Under the pieces are notes generated by a model that worked only from the letters and a program-made list of their open reading frames with translations, was not told the origin of the DNA and searched no databases. A DNA stretch of 64,000 nucleotides from Kordia jejudonensis (GTDB lineage Bacteria; Bacteroidota; Bacteroidia; Flavobacteriales; Flavobacteriaceae), in assembly GCF_001005315.1 (NCBI RefSeq), contig NZ_LBMG01000031.1, forward strand, positions 17,267 through 81,266, given 5' to 3'. Numbering within the stretch: the stretch's first letter is position 1; each line of letters begins with the position of its first letter. Of the stretch, positions 20,040 through 29,964 are shown in pieces. A program made the translations under genes and the position numbers.

Positions 20040-21101
20040 ATGAAAAAATTAAATAAAATATCAGCAGGCTTTTTAGCATTAGTCGCATTCGTTGGATTCA
20101 ACGCATGTAGTGAAGATGATAACTTAATCATTGCTTCTCCAGAAGGAGGACCAGAATTGGTGACACCAGCATCTGGAACTTCATTAGTTTTAAGCGCAGC
20201 AAACGAACAAAGTGTAGCAACAACGTTGGTGTGGAATGACGCAGATTACAATGCGCAAACTGCAATTAGTTATGATGTAGAACTCGCTTTATCAGGAACA
20301 GAATTTGCTGCTCCAATTGCAGGTGGTTCTACCAATGAAAGATTCCTTTCTTGGACAAACCAACAATTAAATGATGCATCAATCGCCGCAGGATTAAGTC
20401 CGTTTGTAGCTGGAGATATAGATATTCGTGTTATCTCTTCTATAGGAACGCAAGATGCACAAGAGCAAGTATCTAACGTAATTACAGTAAATATTACACC
20501 ATACACAACTTCATTGCCTAAAATAGCAGTTCCTGGTAATCACCAAGGATGGGATCCAGCAACAGCTCCAACATTAGCAGCTTCTGAATTTGGAGCTTCT
20601 GACTATGAAGGATATGTTTGGTTAGAAACTGAATATAAATTTGTTGCTCCAGATGAAACAGGAAACTTTGCTTGGGGGAATTTAGATTGGGGAGATGACG
20701 GAAGCTTCTCAGGAATATTAGTAGACGATGGAGAATCAAACGTGCCAGCTACACCAGGATATTACTACTTGCAAGTAGATACTGAAAATTTAACGTACAG
20801 CGCTTCTCAATATTCAAACTGGGGATTAATCGGATCAGGAACACCAACAGGTTGGGATAGTGATAACGATATGACATATGATCCAGCAACACAAACATTC
20901 TCAATTACAATCGACTTAACTGCTGATGAAATCAAATTCAGAGCAAACGACGGATGGGATTGGAATTATGGAGACACTGGAGCTGATGGAAAACTTGACA
21001 ATGGTGGAGACAACATTGCCGTACCAGCAGCAGGAAATTATACAGTGGTACTCGACTTTAGCAATCCAAGAGAGTATTCATACACATTGACGCTTAACTA
21101 A
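20040..21101 (+). CDS. susE: SusE-like starch-binding lipoprotein
   Basis: This 353-residue lipoprotein (Cys23 in FNACSEDDN) starts with a SusE-type N-terminal Ig-like domain (about 35-155). Two repeated beta-sandwich modules at about 160-255 and 260-353 are rich in tryptophan (GNHQGWDP, GTPTGWDSDND, ANDGWDWNYGD) and look like SusE/SusF starch-binding modules. It should bind starch on the cell surface and tune the length of imported oligosaccharides. It is the third gene of the sus operon and is followed by a strong terminator. Confidence 0.88.
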   Translation: MKKLNKISAGFLALVAFVGFNACSEDDNLIIASPEGGPELVTPASGTSLVLSAANEQSVATTLVWNDADYNAQTAISYDVELALSGTEFAAPIAGGSTNERFLSWTNQQLNDASIAAGLSPFVAGDIDIRVISSIGTQDAQEQVSNVITVNITPYTTSLPKIAVPGNHQGWDPATAPTLAASEFGASDYEGYVWLETEYKFVAPDETGNFAWGNLDWGDDGSFSGILVDDGESNVPATPGYYYLQVDTENLTYSASQYSNWGLIGSGTPTGWDSDNDMTYDPATQTFSITIDLTADEIKFRANDGWDWNYGDTGADGKLDNGGDNIAVPAAGNYTVVLDFSNPREYSYTLTLN

Positions 21102-21114
21102 TTTAATGATCACT

Positions 21115-21150
21115 AAAAAGGCTGTAACAACAATTGTTACAGCCTTTTTT
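21115..21150 (+). terminator. Terminator after susCDE
   Basis: A perfect 16-bp stem (21115-21130 with 21134-21149) closes a 3-base CAA loop. It starts with A residues and ends with T residues. It separates susCDE from the secreted amylase gene, which suggests some independent control of the latter. Confidence 0.85.
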
Positions 21151-21265
21151 ATCTAAACATATTAAAAGAGTAAAAAAAGTAATCGCTATGAAATTCGTTA
21201 TGATATATTCATGATTAAAATGAAATATTGCATAACAAGTTCCATCTGACCAAAAACAAAAACAG

Positions 21266-24142
21266 ATGAAAAAAAAATTACACATACTATTCTTATTACT
21301 TGCAAGCATTACATATGCGCAAGTAACCATAACACCTACACCGTTTGAAGTAAATCAAATGATTACCATTACAGTAGATATCAATAGTACCGCTACAGAT
21401 TGTGATGGAATTACCAACCCAAACAAAGTATACATGCACTCAGGTGTTGGAACCGACAGTAATCCGTGGACATACGTTACAGGAAACTGGGGACAAGATG
21501 ATGGTGTTGGAGAAATGACAAACTTAGGTGGCGGTTTATGGCAAATTCAAATTGTGCCTGAAACACACTACAACTTAACGGCGCCACAAGCAGCAACCAT
21601 TACAAAAATGGGAATGGTTTTCAGAAACGAAACTGGAACACAAGAATTTAAAGCAAGCGGATGTGCTGACTTCTTCTTTGATGTGGGCGCATTTCAAGCT
21701 ACATTAGTAACTCCAAACGATGGAAGTACAACCATACTAGCTTCAGGATCAAACCTAGCAATCTCTGCAAACAATACAGGCGGAAGTGCCACATATGTAT
21801 TAAAAGCGAATGGAACAACTATAAATTCTAACAGTGGAACATCGTATGCATATACAGATACGAACATCACAGAAAATAAAAATTACGCATTAGAAGTTAC
21901 ACTAACTGGAACAACGATTACGAAAAACTTCAATGTCATCATCAATCCTGGATCGGCAACACAAGCAATGCCAGCAGGCATGGAAGATGGTATCAACTAT
22001 GATGCTGATACTTCAAAAGCAACATTGGTGTTAGATGCGCCAAACAAAGACTTTGTCTACGTTGCAGGAAGTTTCAATAATTGGCAACCAAGTGGAACAT
22101 ATGCCATGAAAAAAGATGGTACAACAGGGAAATTTTGGTTAGAACTTACAGGATTAACGCCTGGACAAAACTATACTTACCAATATTGGGTGGTTGACGA
22201 AACGCCAATTGCAAATTCGCCATCATTAGTAAAAACGGCAGATCCGTACTCAACATTAGTATTATCTCCGTTTGATGATCCTTTCATTCCAGCAACAACA
22301 TATCCAAACCTTCCAACGTATCCTACTGGGCAAGAACGTGAAGTAACGGTATTGCAAACAGGACAAACACCATACAACTGGCAAGTAACTAACTTTGTGA
22401 AGCCAAAAAAGGAAGACTTAATCGTATATGAAGTATTAATTCGTGATTTTGATGCTGATAGAAACTATCAAAACCTAATTGATCGTATTGACTACTTTAA
22501 AAACTTAAATGTAAATGCAATTCAGTTAATGCCGATCATGGAATTTGAAGGTAATGAAAGTTGGGGGTACAACACATCTTTTCATTTAGCATTAGACAAA
22601 TACTACGGAACGGCTGATAAATTCAAAGAATTTGTGGACTTATGTCATCAAAATGGAATTGCAGTTATCTTAGATGTAGCTTTAAACCACGCCTTTGGAA
22701 GAAACCCAATGGTACGTATGTGGATGAATGATCCAGATAACGACGGTTGGGGAGAGCCAAGCTCAGAAAATCCATACTTCAATCAAGTTGCAACGCATAG
22801 TTACAGTGTAGGTTCTGATTTAAATCATCAACAGCCAAGAACACAATACTATACAGAACGTGTTGTAAAACATTGGATTGAAGAGTACAAAATTGACGGT
22901 TTCCGTTGGGATTTAACCAAAGGATTTACGCAAGAATGTACTGCAAGTGATGAAGGTTGTACAAACGGATATAGAAATGATCGTGTAGCCATCTTAAAAC
23001 AATATGCAGACTATTCATGGAGTTTGGACGATAGTCATTATGTCATCTTTGAACATTTAGGTCAAGACAACGAAGAAAAAGAATGGGCAGATTACCGTTT
23101 AGGCGAAGGAAAAGGAATTATGATGTGGGGAAAAATGACTAATGAATACAACCAATTAACGATGGGATTTGCTTCCAATGCAAACATCAACCGAATGGGA
23201 CATACAAGTAGAGGTTTCAACGGTCCACGTTTAATGGGGTATGCAGAAAGTCATGATGAAGAACGCTTAATGTACAGAAACTTACAATTTGGAAACAGTG
23301 CTTTATCATCTCATAATGTACAAGATTTAAACACGTCATTATCTAGAATGTCTGCACTTGGAGCAGCATCTTTAACAATTCCAGGACCAAAAATGATTTG
23401 GCACTTTGGAGCATTGGGTATGGAAAATTCAATCTTTACGTGTAACAATGGAGTTGTAAATACGCCAACTGATCCAGCACCAGGCGATTGTAAATTAGAC
23501 ACAAAACCACAACCACAATGGACAGACAACTGGTTGGGTGATCCAAACAGAGCAAAAATCTATAACGATTGGGCACGAATTATCAAGTTAAAAGTTGGTG
23601 AACCTGTATTTGAAGGAAACTATTCTATCAGTCCATATATCAATGATATTCGTCAACGTATCTATGTTTGGGATGACAACATTCCTTCAACACAATTGAA
23701 AAACGTAGTGATTCTATGTAATTTCTCTGTGGCAGATTTAACAATTGTTCCAGATTTTCCATACACGGGAACTTGGTACGATTTAATGGACGAAACAGGA
23801 ACAACAAGTATCAACGTAACCAATACGGCTGATCCAATTGCGATTCCTGCGGGACAATTTAGAATGTTTGGAAATCAACAAACAACGTTAAGTACCGAAG
23901 AATTCCAAAATATAGAAAGTGCAATCTCGTTATATCCAAATCCTGCTTCTGACAGTTTCAAATTGAACAAAAACGTAGAAGAAGTACAAATTTACGATAT
24001 CACAGGAAAGCAAATCAAAACATTTGAAGGCGGATTTTCTGCTGGAAAAACATTTGATGTTTCAGAATTATCAAGAGCGTTGTATGTGGTTAAAATCATT
24101 TCCAGCAATGGAACAGCAACAAAACGATTGCTCATTGACTAA
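21266..24142 (+). CDS. T9SS-secreted GH13 alpha-amylase with binding domains
   Basis: This 958-residue secreted amylase makes the first cut of extracellular starch. It has a signal peptide to about residue 19, an N-terminal beta-rich module (20-145), a second Ig-like segment (145-228) and a CBM48/E-set-like domain (255-345, VYVAGSFNNWQP). The GH13 barrel follows from about 385: LDVALNH (469-475), GFRWD with nucleophile Asp549, acid/base Glu596 in VIFEH, and ESHDEE with His663-Asp664. The last 80 residues form a type A T9SS sorting domain (SLYPNPASDSF, then GTATKRLLID). It therefore crosses the outer membrane by the type IX system and is likely anchored to the surface. Confidence 0.95.
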   Translation: MKKKLHILFLLLASITYAQVTITPTPFEVNQMITITVDINSTATDCDGITNPNKVYMHSGVGTDSNPWTYVTGNWGQDDGVGEMTNLGGGLWQIQIVPETHYNLTAPQAATITKMGMVFRNETGTQEFKASGCADFFFDVGAFQATLVTPNDGSTTILASGSNLAISANNTGGSATYVLKANGTTINSNSGTSYAYTDTNITENKNYALEVTLTGTTITKNFNVIINPGSATQAMPAGMEDGINYDADTSKATLVLDAPNKDFVYVAGSFNNWQPSGTYAMKKDGTTGKFWLELTGLTPGQNYTYQYWVVDETPIANSPSLVKTADPYSTLVLSPFDDPFIPATTYPNLPTYPTGQEREVTVLQTGQTPYNWQVTNFVKPKKEDLIVYEVLIRDFDADRNYQNLIDRIDYFKNLNVNAIQLMPIMEFEGNESWGYNTSFHLALDKYYGTADKFKEFVDLCHQNGIAVILDVALNHAFGRNPMVRMWMNDPDNDGWGEPSSENPYFNQVATHSYSVGSDLNHQQPRTQYYTERVVKHWIEEYKIDGFRWDLTKGFTQECTASDEGCTNGYRNDRVAILKQYADYSWSLDDSHYVIFEHLGQDNEEKEWADYRLGEGKGIMMWGKMTNEYNQLTMGFASNANINRMGHTSRGFNGPRLMGYAESHDEERLMYRNLQFGNSALSSHNVQDLNTSLSRMSALGAASLTIPGPKMIWHFGALGMENSIFTCNNGVVNTPTDPAPGDCKLDTKPQPQWTDNWLGDPNRAKIYNDWARIIKLKVGEPVFEGNYSISPYINDIRQRIYVWDDNIPSTQLKNVVILCNFSVADLTIVPDFPYTGTWYDLMDETGTTSINVTNTADPIAIPAGQFRMFGNQQTTLSTEEFQNIESAISLYPNPASDSFKLNKNVEEVQIYDITGKQIKTFEGGFSAGKTFDVSELSRALYVVKIISSNGTATKRLLID

Positions 24143-24238
24143 TATTTTTCTCTAATAAAGAATCGGCTATATTATTATTTGACTAAACTTGTTCGTAGCT
24201 AGTGTTACAATAATATTACGAGAAAGGTATTTAAGGAA

Positions 24239-24268
24239 AGTCGCTATGAAAATAGCGGCTTTTTTTTG
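24239..24268 (+). terminator. Terminator after secreted amylase
   Basis: A 9-bp stem (24239-24247 with 24252-24260, one G-T pair) with a GAAA loop is followed by eight T residues. It ends the plus-strand maltodextrin arm. Confidence 0.8.
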
Positions 24269-24412
24269 TTTTACTATCCGTTGCTGTGAGTGTTTATTTA
24301 ATAAAATGAAGGAAATTAAGTTGAGCTTTTAAAATTGAAATCGAATACTGTACCAACAATCTAACATTCCAAGAGCAAAGCGATACCAAAAGCAAAGCGC
24401 TCTAACACCAAA

Positions 24413-25699
24413 TTACTCCTCAAACAAACGAAAATCGTCATCAATCTTAATATCAGGAATGCCTTCGTATTTGCCTTCTAGGTAGTCTTTTTCAAAAGAA
24501 GCATCTTTACGAATCTTTTTATCATATAAAGATTCCAAATTGGTCACGCCATAACTGTCTTTTTCGGCAATCATAATCTGATCTCTTCTAAAAAGTTTGC
24601 GTTTCGGATTGATTAACGATGAATTGTGTGAAGCAAAAATTAACTGTGCACCATGCGGATTGTTTTTTTCAGAATTGAACAACTCAATAATAGCTTTGCT
24701 CAAATGTGGATGCAATTGCGCATCAAATTCATCAACAATTAGTGTTTTTCCGTGTAATAAGGTATCAATAATAGGACCTGAAAGTGCTACATATTTACAA
24801 GTTCCTAGCGATTCGTTTGCAAAAAGGTTGAAATAAATATTGTCTACTTCTTCATTATTTTCATCGTACACAACATGTTTTGTACTAACCACAACATTTT
24901 CTTCATCCGATTCTAAAATCATTTTCCGAATCTCTTTTGGCACATTTCCTTTCTCTAAAATTTCTTCGGTAAGCTTAAAACGTTCAACTTTCGTTTCGGT
25001 AAATCCTAAACTAGCGCCCGCAATAAAATTATCGATATATTTTTTCTTTTCAGGATTGTCCATCATATCAATCGTAAAATTTATGGTATGACGATCTTGC
25101 ATTCCCGAAATATATTGCACCGTATTCATCGCTTTCAAAATACCAATACCTGTAGGAATATTAAATTGCGCACACACAGAAATAAACAAGGCATTTTTAC
25201 GTGTAATAGAAGTCAAATTAGCACTTGCTGCATCAAACTTTTTCGTGATTTTAATCTCTTGAAATTCACGTTCAAACAACAATTGTTCTTTATTTTTTGT
25301 GGTGGCATACAACCATTCGTTATGAATTTCTTCCTCATCAACCTTAAAACCATATCGATACTTTACCGCTTCATGAATAAAAACGAGTTCAAACAAACTT
25401 GGTTCTTCAATAGAAGTTGTAGACAAGCAAAACGGTTGTACATTAATTGCTTCATCGGCTTGCGAATCTTTAGACGAATTCAAAATCATCTTTCGCACAA
25501 AATTGATGGCTTTAAATAAATTGCTCTTTCCATTAGAATTTGCTCCATAAATAACCATACTTTTTAAGAGTGTTACGTTTTTCAATGGCGTATCAAAAAG
25601 GTTGGTCTTTCGTAGTTCAGTTAAAGAAGTTGCAGTCAAATCAATAGTGGATCTATTTTTGAACGACAAATAATTTTCTACTGTGAATTTTACGAGCAT
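24413..25699 (-). CDS. Orphan AAA family ATPase (AAA_15/21, OLD/RloA-like)
   Basis: This 428-residue SMC-like ATPase has Walker A GANSNGKS (52-59), Walker B ending in LIVDEFDAQLHPH (acidic pair about 323-324) and a late HNSSL motif typical of the AAA_15/AAA_21 class that includes RloA and the OLD nuclease ATPase half. Such proteins are often phage-defence components paired with a nuclease or RloB partner. No HNH, TOPRIM or RloB-like gene is adjacent: the neighbours are an amylase and a RiPP exporter. It is transcribed alone and divergent from the exporter. Function is unassigned beyond ATP binding. Confidence 0.85.
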   Translation of the reverse strand: MLVKFTVENYLSFKNRSTIDLTATSLTELRKTNLFDTPLKNVTLLKSMVIYGANSNGKSNLFKAINFVRKMILNSSKDSQADEAINVQPFCLSTTSIEEPSLFELVFIHEAVKYRYGFKVDEEEIHNEWLYATTKNKEQLLFEREFQEIKITKKFDAASANLTSITRKNALFISVCAQFNIPTGIGILKAMNTVQYISGMQDRHTINFTIDMMDNPEKKKYIDNFIAGASLGFTETKVERFKLTEEILEKGNVPKEIRKMILESDEENVVVSTKHVVYDENNEEVDNIYFNLFANESLGTCKYVALSGPIIDTLLHGKTLIVDEFDAQLHPHLSKAIIELFNSEKNNPHGAQLIFASHNSSLINPKRKLFRRDQIMIAEKDSYGVTNLESLYDKKIRKDASFEKDYLEGKYEGIPDIKIDDDFRLFEE

Positions 25700-25775
25700 T
25701 TAAGTCAATTTTTCATGTTTGATATCACAAATATATAAATTCACACGATATTTTCGTGTAAAAAGGCAAATTTAT

Positions 25776-25806
25776 TTTGGTTAGAAAAAATAAAAATATA
25801 TATTTG
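25776..25806 (+). promoter_or_regulatory. Bacteroidota-type promoter of the exporter operon
   Basis: TTTG (25776-25779), a 19-base spacer and TATATTTG (25799-25806) match the Bacteroidota sigma-ABfr consensus TTTG-N19/21-TAnnTTTG exactly. Transcription would start near 25813 and leave an untranslated leader of roughly 175 bases before the exporter gene. Confidence 0.6.
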
Positions 25807-25989
25807 TACGTGTTTTTCTCATAAAGCATTCAGTTTTTAGAGTAAATACACGAATAGTTGAGGAGATTTCGTAAATATCGTATAAAATTGACGAAATAAT
25901 GTTTACAGCTTGAAAATCAGTTACTCTCCATACTATAAGAAAGCATAAAAAGTTACCAAAAAGAATAAGTTACACTAGAAAAAAAGTTA

Positions 25990-28197
25990 ATGATAAAAAG
26001 AGAATTTCCTTTTTACCGACAGTTAGATCAGATGGATTGTGGACCAACGTGCTTGCGTATGGTTGCAAAACATTTTGGTCGTGCGTATGCCATTGATTTT
26101 CTACGGAAGAAAGCAAACATTACTCGTGAAGGAGTTTCACTTGGAGGAATTGCGGAAGCTGCCGAAGAAATTGGATTGCACACACTTGCTGTTAGTGTCG
26201 ATTTTAAAACCTTAGTCGACGAGGTTCCATATCCATGTATTGCACACTGGAGACAACGTCACTTTGTAGTGGTGTATAAAATAAAAAGAAATACGGTATA
26301 TGTAGCAGATCCTGCTCACGGATTGGTAAAATACTCCAAAGAAGACTTTATTAAAGGTTGGATTGGAAGTACAGCTGATCCTGAAGCTGCCGAAGGATAT
26401 TTGCTATTGTTAGAACCAACTCCTGAGTTTTACGAAATGGAGAAGGAAGAAAAAAAAGAATACGGATTCAAGTTCTTATTCTGGTATTTCAAACCGTACA
26501 AAAAATATATAGCTCAGCTAATTTTAGGACTACTGGTCGGAAGTTTGCTGCAATTGATATTTCCGTTTTTAACACAATCCGTCGTCGATTACGGTATCAA
26601 TTATCAGAATAAAAACTTTGTATTTCTGATCTTAATTGCGCAGCTAACCTTATTTATTTCGCAAACAACGGTAGAATTGATTCGAGGTTGGATATTACTC
26701 CACATGACAAGTAGGATCAATATCAACCTGATTTCCGATTTCTTAATCAAGTTGATGCGCTTGCCAATTGCCTTTTTCGATTCCAAAAATACGGGAGATA
26801 TCATTCAGCGTATTTACGATCACAACCGAATTCAAAGTTTCTTATCGTCTACAACGTTAAATACACTTTTCTCGGCGTTTAACATGATTATTTTCGGAGC
26901 CGTATTAGCGTATTACAACATGCAAATATTTACCGTATTCTTTATCGGTTCTGCATTGTACATCGGTTGGACGTTATTATTCATGAAGAAAAGAGCTGAA
27001 CTCGATTACAAACGATTCGATCAATCTTCGGACAATCAAAGTAGTTTGTATCAGTTAATTTCTGGAATGCAAGAAATAAAATTGAACGGTTCTGAACGCA
27101 GAAGACGTTGGGAATGGGAAGCAATTCAGGTACGATTATTCAAAATTTCCATCAAAGGATTGGCACTTTCACAAACGCAAAATACTGGTGGACGATTTAT
27201 TAACGAATTAAAAAACATTATCATTACATTTATCGCGGCAACGTCTGTAATTGACGATCCGTTATTTACGTTGGGTATGATGCTTTCGGTACAATATATT
27301 ATTGGACAGCTAAACTTGCCAATCAATAACTTTATCACGTTTATTCAGTCGGGACAAGATGCAAAAATCAGTTTAGAACGTTTATCTGAAATTCACAACA
27401 AAGATGATGAAGAAGATCGTTTTGAAGAAAATATTAAAGAACTTCCAGCAGATAAAACCATCAAATTGACCAATGCAAGTTTCCGTTACGGAGGAAAAAG
27501 TTCGCCATTAATTTTGGACAATTTAAATGTGGATATTCCAGAAGGAAAAGTAACAGCAATTGTTGGAGCGAGTGGTAGTGGTAAAACTACATTGATAAAA
27601 TTATTATTGAAATTCTACGAGTTTAACGAAGGTTCACTAAGTATTGGACCGCACAAAATTGGCGATATCAGTACCAAAGTTTGGCGTAAATCCTGCGGTT
27701 CAGTAATGCAAGATGGTTTCCTTTTCGGAGATACCATTGCACGAAACATTACAGAATCGGATTCAGAAGGAATTATTGACAAGCAACGATTGGTCAATGC
27801 TGTAAAAGTGGCAAACATTGAAGAATTTATTGAAGATTTACCATCAGGATACAATACAAAAATTGGATCGAGTGGTGTAAATGTTTCTGGAGGACAAAAG
27901 CAACGTATTTTAATTGCACGTTCGGTATACAAAGATCCGAAATACATTTTCTTTGATGAAGCTACAAGTGCCTTGGATGCAAATAATGAGAAGGTAATTA
28001 TGGAAAACCTTCAAGAATTTTACAAAGGAAAAACAGTAGTTGTGGTAGCACACCGTTTGAGTACGGTAAAAAATGCAGATCAAATTATTGTATTAGATAA
28101 AGGAAAGATCATAGAACTCGGAAATCATGAAGAGTTAACCGCGAAACGTGGAGCATATTATACATTAGTAAAAAATCAATTAGAGCTAGGAAACTAA
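25990..28197 (+). CDS. Peptidase-containing ABC exporter (C39 PCAT)
   Basis: This 735-residue bifunctional exporter cleaves GG leaders and exports the mature peptide. The N-terminal C39 cysteine peptidase has catalytic Cys17 (QMDCGPTC), His91 (RHFVVVY) and Asp107 (ADPAHG). A six-helix membrane domain spans about 165-445. The nucleotide-binding domain has Walker A GASGSGKTT, signature VSGGQKQR and Walker B IFFDEATSALD. All catalytic elements are intact. The HlyD-type adaptor gene begins one base after its stop. The convergent GG-leader precursor genes immediately downstream are the evident substrates. Confidence 0.95.
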   Translation: MIKREFPFYRQLDQMDCGPTCLRMVAKHFGRAYAIDFLRKKANITREGVSLGGIAEAAEEIGLHTLAVSVDFKTLVDEVPYPCIAHWRQRHFVVVYKIKRNTVYVADPAHGLVKYSKEDFIKGWIGSTADPEAAEGYLLLLEPTPEFYEMEKEEKKEYGFKFLFWYFKPYKKYIAQLILGLLVGSLLQLIFPFLTQSVVDYGINYQNKNFVFLILIAQLTLFISQTTVELIRGWILLHMTSRININLISDFLIKLMRLPIAFFDSKNTGDIIQRIYDHNRIQSFLSSTTLNTLFSAFNMIIFGAVLAYYNMQIFTVFFIGSALYIGWTLLFMKKRAELDYKRFDQSSDNQSSLYQLISGMQEIKLNGSERRRRWEWEAIQVRLFKISIKGLALSQTQNTGGRFINELKNIIITFIAATSVIDDPLFTLGMMLSVQYIIGQLNLPINNFITFIQSGQDAKISLERLSEIHNKDDEEDRFEENIKELPADKTIKLTNASFRYGGKSSPLILDNLNVDIPEGKVTAIVGASGSGKTTLIKLLLKFYEFNEGSLSIGPHKIGDISTKVWRKSCGSVMQDGFLFGDTIARNITESDSEGIIDKQRLVNAVKVANIEEFIEDLPSGYNTKIGSSGVNVSGGQKQRILIARSVYKDPKYIFFDEATSALDANNEKVIMENLQEFYKGKTVVVVAHRLSTVKNADQIIVLDKGKIIELGNHEELTAKRGAYYTLVKNQLELGN

Positions 28198-28198
28198 T

Positions 28199-29557
28199 AT
28201 GGCTAAGAAAAAAGGAGAACATAAAGAAGAAGAAAAGAAGGAACAAAGACGCAAGAAAATCAATGACTTGGACGAACGTTCGGATCAGGTGAAAGAAATA
28301 TTGGGTCAGGCACCAAATTGGGTTATCCAATGGGGAATTTCAGTGGTGTTTCTTATTATTGTAATGTTTTTAGTAGGATCTACTTTAATAAGTTACAACG
28401 ATATTATTCCTGCGAGAGTAACCATTACTTCAGAGAATCCACCAGCGCATTTAACCGCAAATGCTTCTGGGAAATTAACGAAAATCTTTGTAGAAGCTGG
28501 TCAAAAAGTAGAAGCAGATCAAATATTAGCCGTTATTGAAAATACAGCTGATTTTAAAGATGTACAGTTTATTAAAAACAAATTAGAAAACTTTACACCT
28601 GATTTAAGCGACTTTGATTCACTAAAGTATTCATTCCCTTCAAAATTAAAGTTAGGGCAAATACAAGGAGCTTACAATGCTTTTAGACGTGAGTACTTAT
28701 CGTATTTAAATTATAATATTCAAACACCAGAGAAAAGTCAGGTTATTAATTTGCGTTCACAAATCATTACTGCGCAAAATCGTTTGAATAATAGAAAAAC
28801 AGAACTTTTTATCTACGAGTCAGAGCTCGAAAATGCACGGGTAGAATACGAAGCGCAAAAACGTTTGTATGAGAAAGATATCATTACACGCCAGCGATTT
28901 CAACAAGAAGAAAACAAATATGCAACCGCAAAACGTAGCTATGAAGGTTTAAAATCGTCTATAAAAAGTGAAGAAAGTTCGTTGTATGCTTTGCGTGGAA
29001 ATTTGAAGCAAGCAAGTATTGGCGATAAAACATCGTTTTTGTCTACAGATCAAAACTTAGAACAAGCCAAGCAAGATTTGGAAAACCAAATTATACAATG
29101 GGAACAGCAATTTGTATTAAAATCGCCGATAAAAGGAGAAGTCACTGTTTTTGATATTTGGTCACAATACCAAAATGTAAATATTGGACAAGATTTATTC
29201 ACGGTCATTCCAGATGATATTGACGGTATTATCGGACGTGTAACGGTTCCAGTGCAAAATTCTGGAAAAGTAAAAGTTGGGCAAAGTGTACTTATCAAAC
29301 TTGACAGTTATCCGTATCAAGAAAACGGAAGTTTATCTGGAGAAATTGTAAGTATTTCTGGAGTGCCGCAACTCAGTATGCAGGGCGGACCACCAACATA
29401 TGTTGCGTACTTAAAAGTTCCGTCGTTAGTAAGTTCGTTTGAAAAACCTATTGATTTTAAACAAGAAATGGAAGGAACTGCCGAAATTGTCGTAGAAGAA
29501 TTAACGGTAATGCAACGAATCTTCTATCAATTGCGCGAAGTATTTAGCAGAAAATAA
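28199..29557 (+). CDS. HlyD family membrane fusion protein
   Basis: This 452-residue periplasmic adaptor links the C39 ABC exporter to an outer-membrane channel. A Lys/Glu-rich cytoplasmic N-terminus precedes one transmembrane helix (about 40-65, WVIQWGISVVFLIIVMFLVG). A lipoyl/biotinyl half-motif (GKLTKIFVEAGQKVEADQ) follows, then a long coiled coil of about 150-290 residues, the second half-motif and the C-terminal beta domain. No TolC-like gene is nearby, so a housekeeping channel is probably used. It is co-transcribed with the exporter and ends at a bidirectional terminator. Confidence 0.93.
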   Translation: MAKKKGEHKEEEKKEQRRKKINDLDERSDQVKEILGQAPNWVIQWGISVVFLIIVMFLVGSTLISYNDIIPARVTITSENPPAHLTANASGKLTKIFVEAGQKVEADQILAVIENTADFKDVQFIKNKLENFTPDLSDFDSLKYSFPSKLKLGQIQGAYNAFRREYLSYLNYNIQTPEKSQVINLRSQIITAQNRLNNRKTELFIYESELENARVEYEAQKRLYEKDIITRQRFQQEENKYATAKRSYEGLKSSIKSEESSLYALRGNLKQASIGDKTSFLSTDQNLEQAKQDLENQIIQWEQQFVLKSPIKGEVTVFDIWSQYQNVNIGQDLFTVIPDDIDGIIGRVTVPVQNSGKVKVGQSVLIKLDSYPYQENGSLSGEIVSISGVPQLSMQGGPPTYVAYLKVPSLVSSFEKPIDFKQEMEGTAEIVVEELTVMQRIFYQLREVFSRK

Positions 29558-29590
29558 ATTTTCATGATTCTATACATATATTAGTACATT

Positions 29591-29627
29591 AAAAAGCCTC
29601 AAACAGATACATGTTTGAGGCTTTTTG
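29591..29627. terminator. Bidirectional terminator between exporter and precursors
   Basis: A stem of about 13-14 bp (AAAAAGCCTCAAAC with GTTTGAGGCTTTTT) with a short loop and A/T tracts on both sides serves the plus-strand exporter operon and the minus-strand precursor genes that converge here. Confidence 0.85.
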
Positions 29628-29646
29628 TTTTTTTAAAGCAAGTTGC

Positions 29647-29898
29647 TTAACAAGAGAATAAGCAAGATAAAATAGCTTGAGTATTACATGTTGGGTCATT
29701 AGAACCACAGTTACCACTTGGTCCGCCAGTACCTGGACAATCATTTGCAGTTACATCACATCCATCAAATATTCCAGTCAATAAACAGTTTGGATTCGTA
29801 GATACTCTAGTTCCACCTTTTAGACTGTTTGTATTTAATTCTGCAATTCTTGACTTTGTTAAGTTTAATTTTTTCAATCCTAATTTTTGTTTTTTCAT
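29647..29898 (-). CDS. Lanthipeptide-type precursor A1, GG leader
   Basis: This 83-residue precursor has a basic leader (MKKQKLGLKKLNLTKSRIAE) that ends in a double glycine at 28-29, the expected cut site of the neighbouring C39 exporter. The 54-residue core has seven cysteines and many Ser, Thr, Gly and Asn residues, suitable for dehydration and thioether closure by the split LanB and LanC encoded upstream. The first core section (STNPNCLLTGIFDGCDVT) and the C-terminal LSCLFSC pattern are shared with precursor A2. The Bacteroidota class I leader pattern is clear. Ring topology cannot be deduced. Confidence 0.88.
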   Translation of the reverse strand: MKKQKLGLKKLNLTKSRIAELNTNSLKGGTRVSTNPNCLLTGIFDGCDVTANDCPGTGGPSGNCGSNDPTCNTQAILSCLFSC

Positions 29899-29964
29899 GA
29901 TCTAAATTTATTTTAGTTAATAAAAAATACAATTAGAAAGATTATTGGGGAAAACTATAATTTT

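Noticed and set aside
21103..21330. Minus-strand frame between susE and the amylase
   Set aside because: It runs through the strong terminator and overlaps the signal peptide region of the real amylase gene.
24413..25699. Septu or RloAB defence system
   Set aside because: No HNH nuclease (PtuB) or RloB-like gene lies next to the ATPase.
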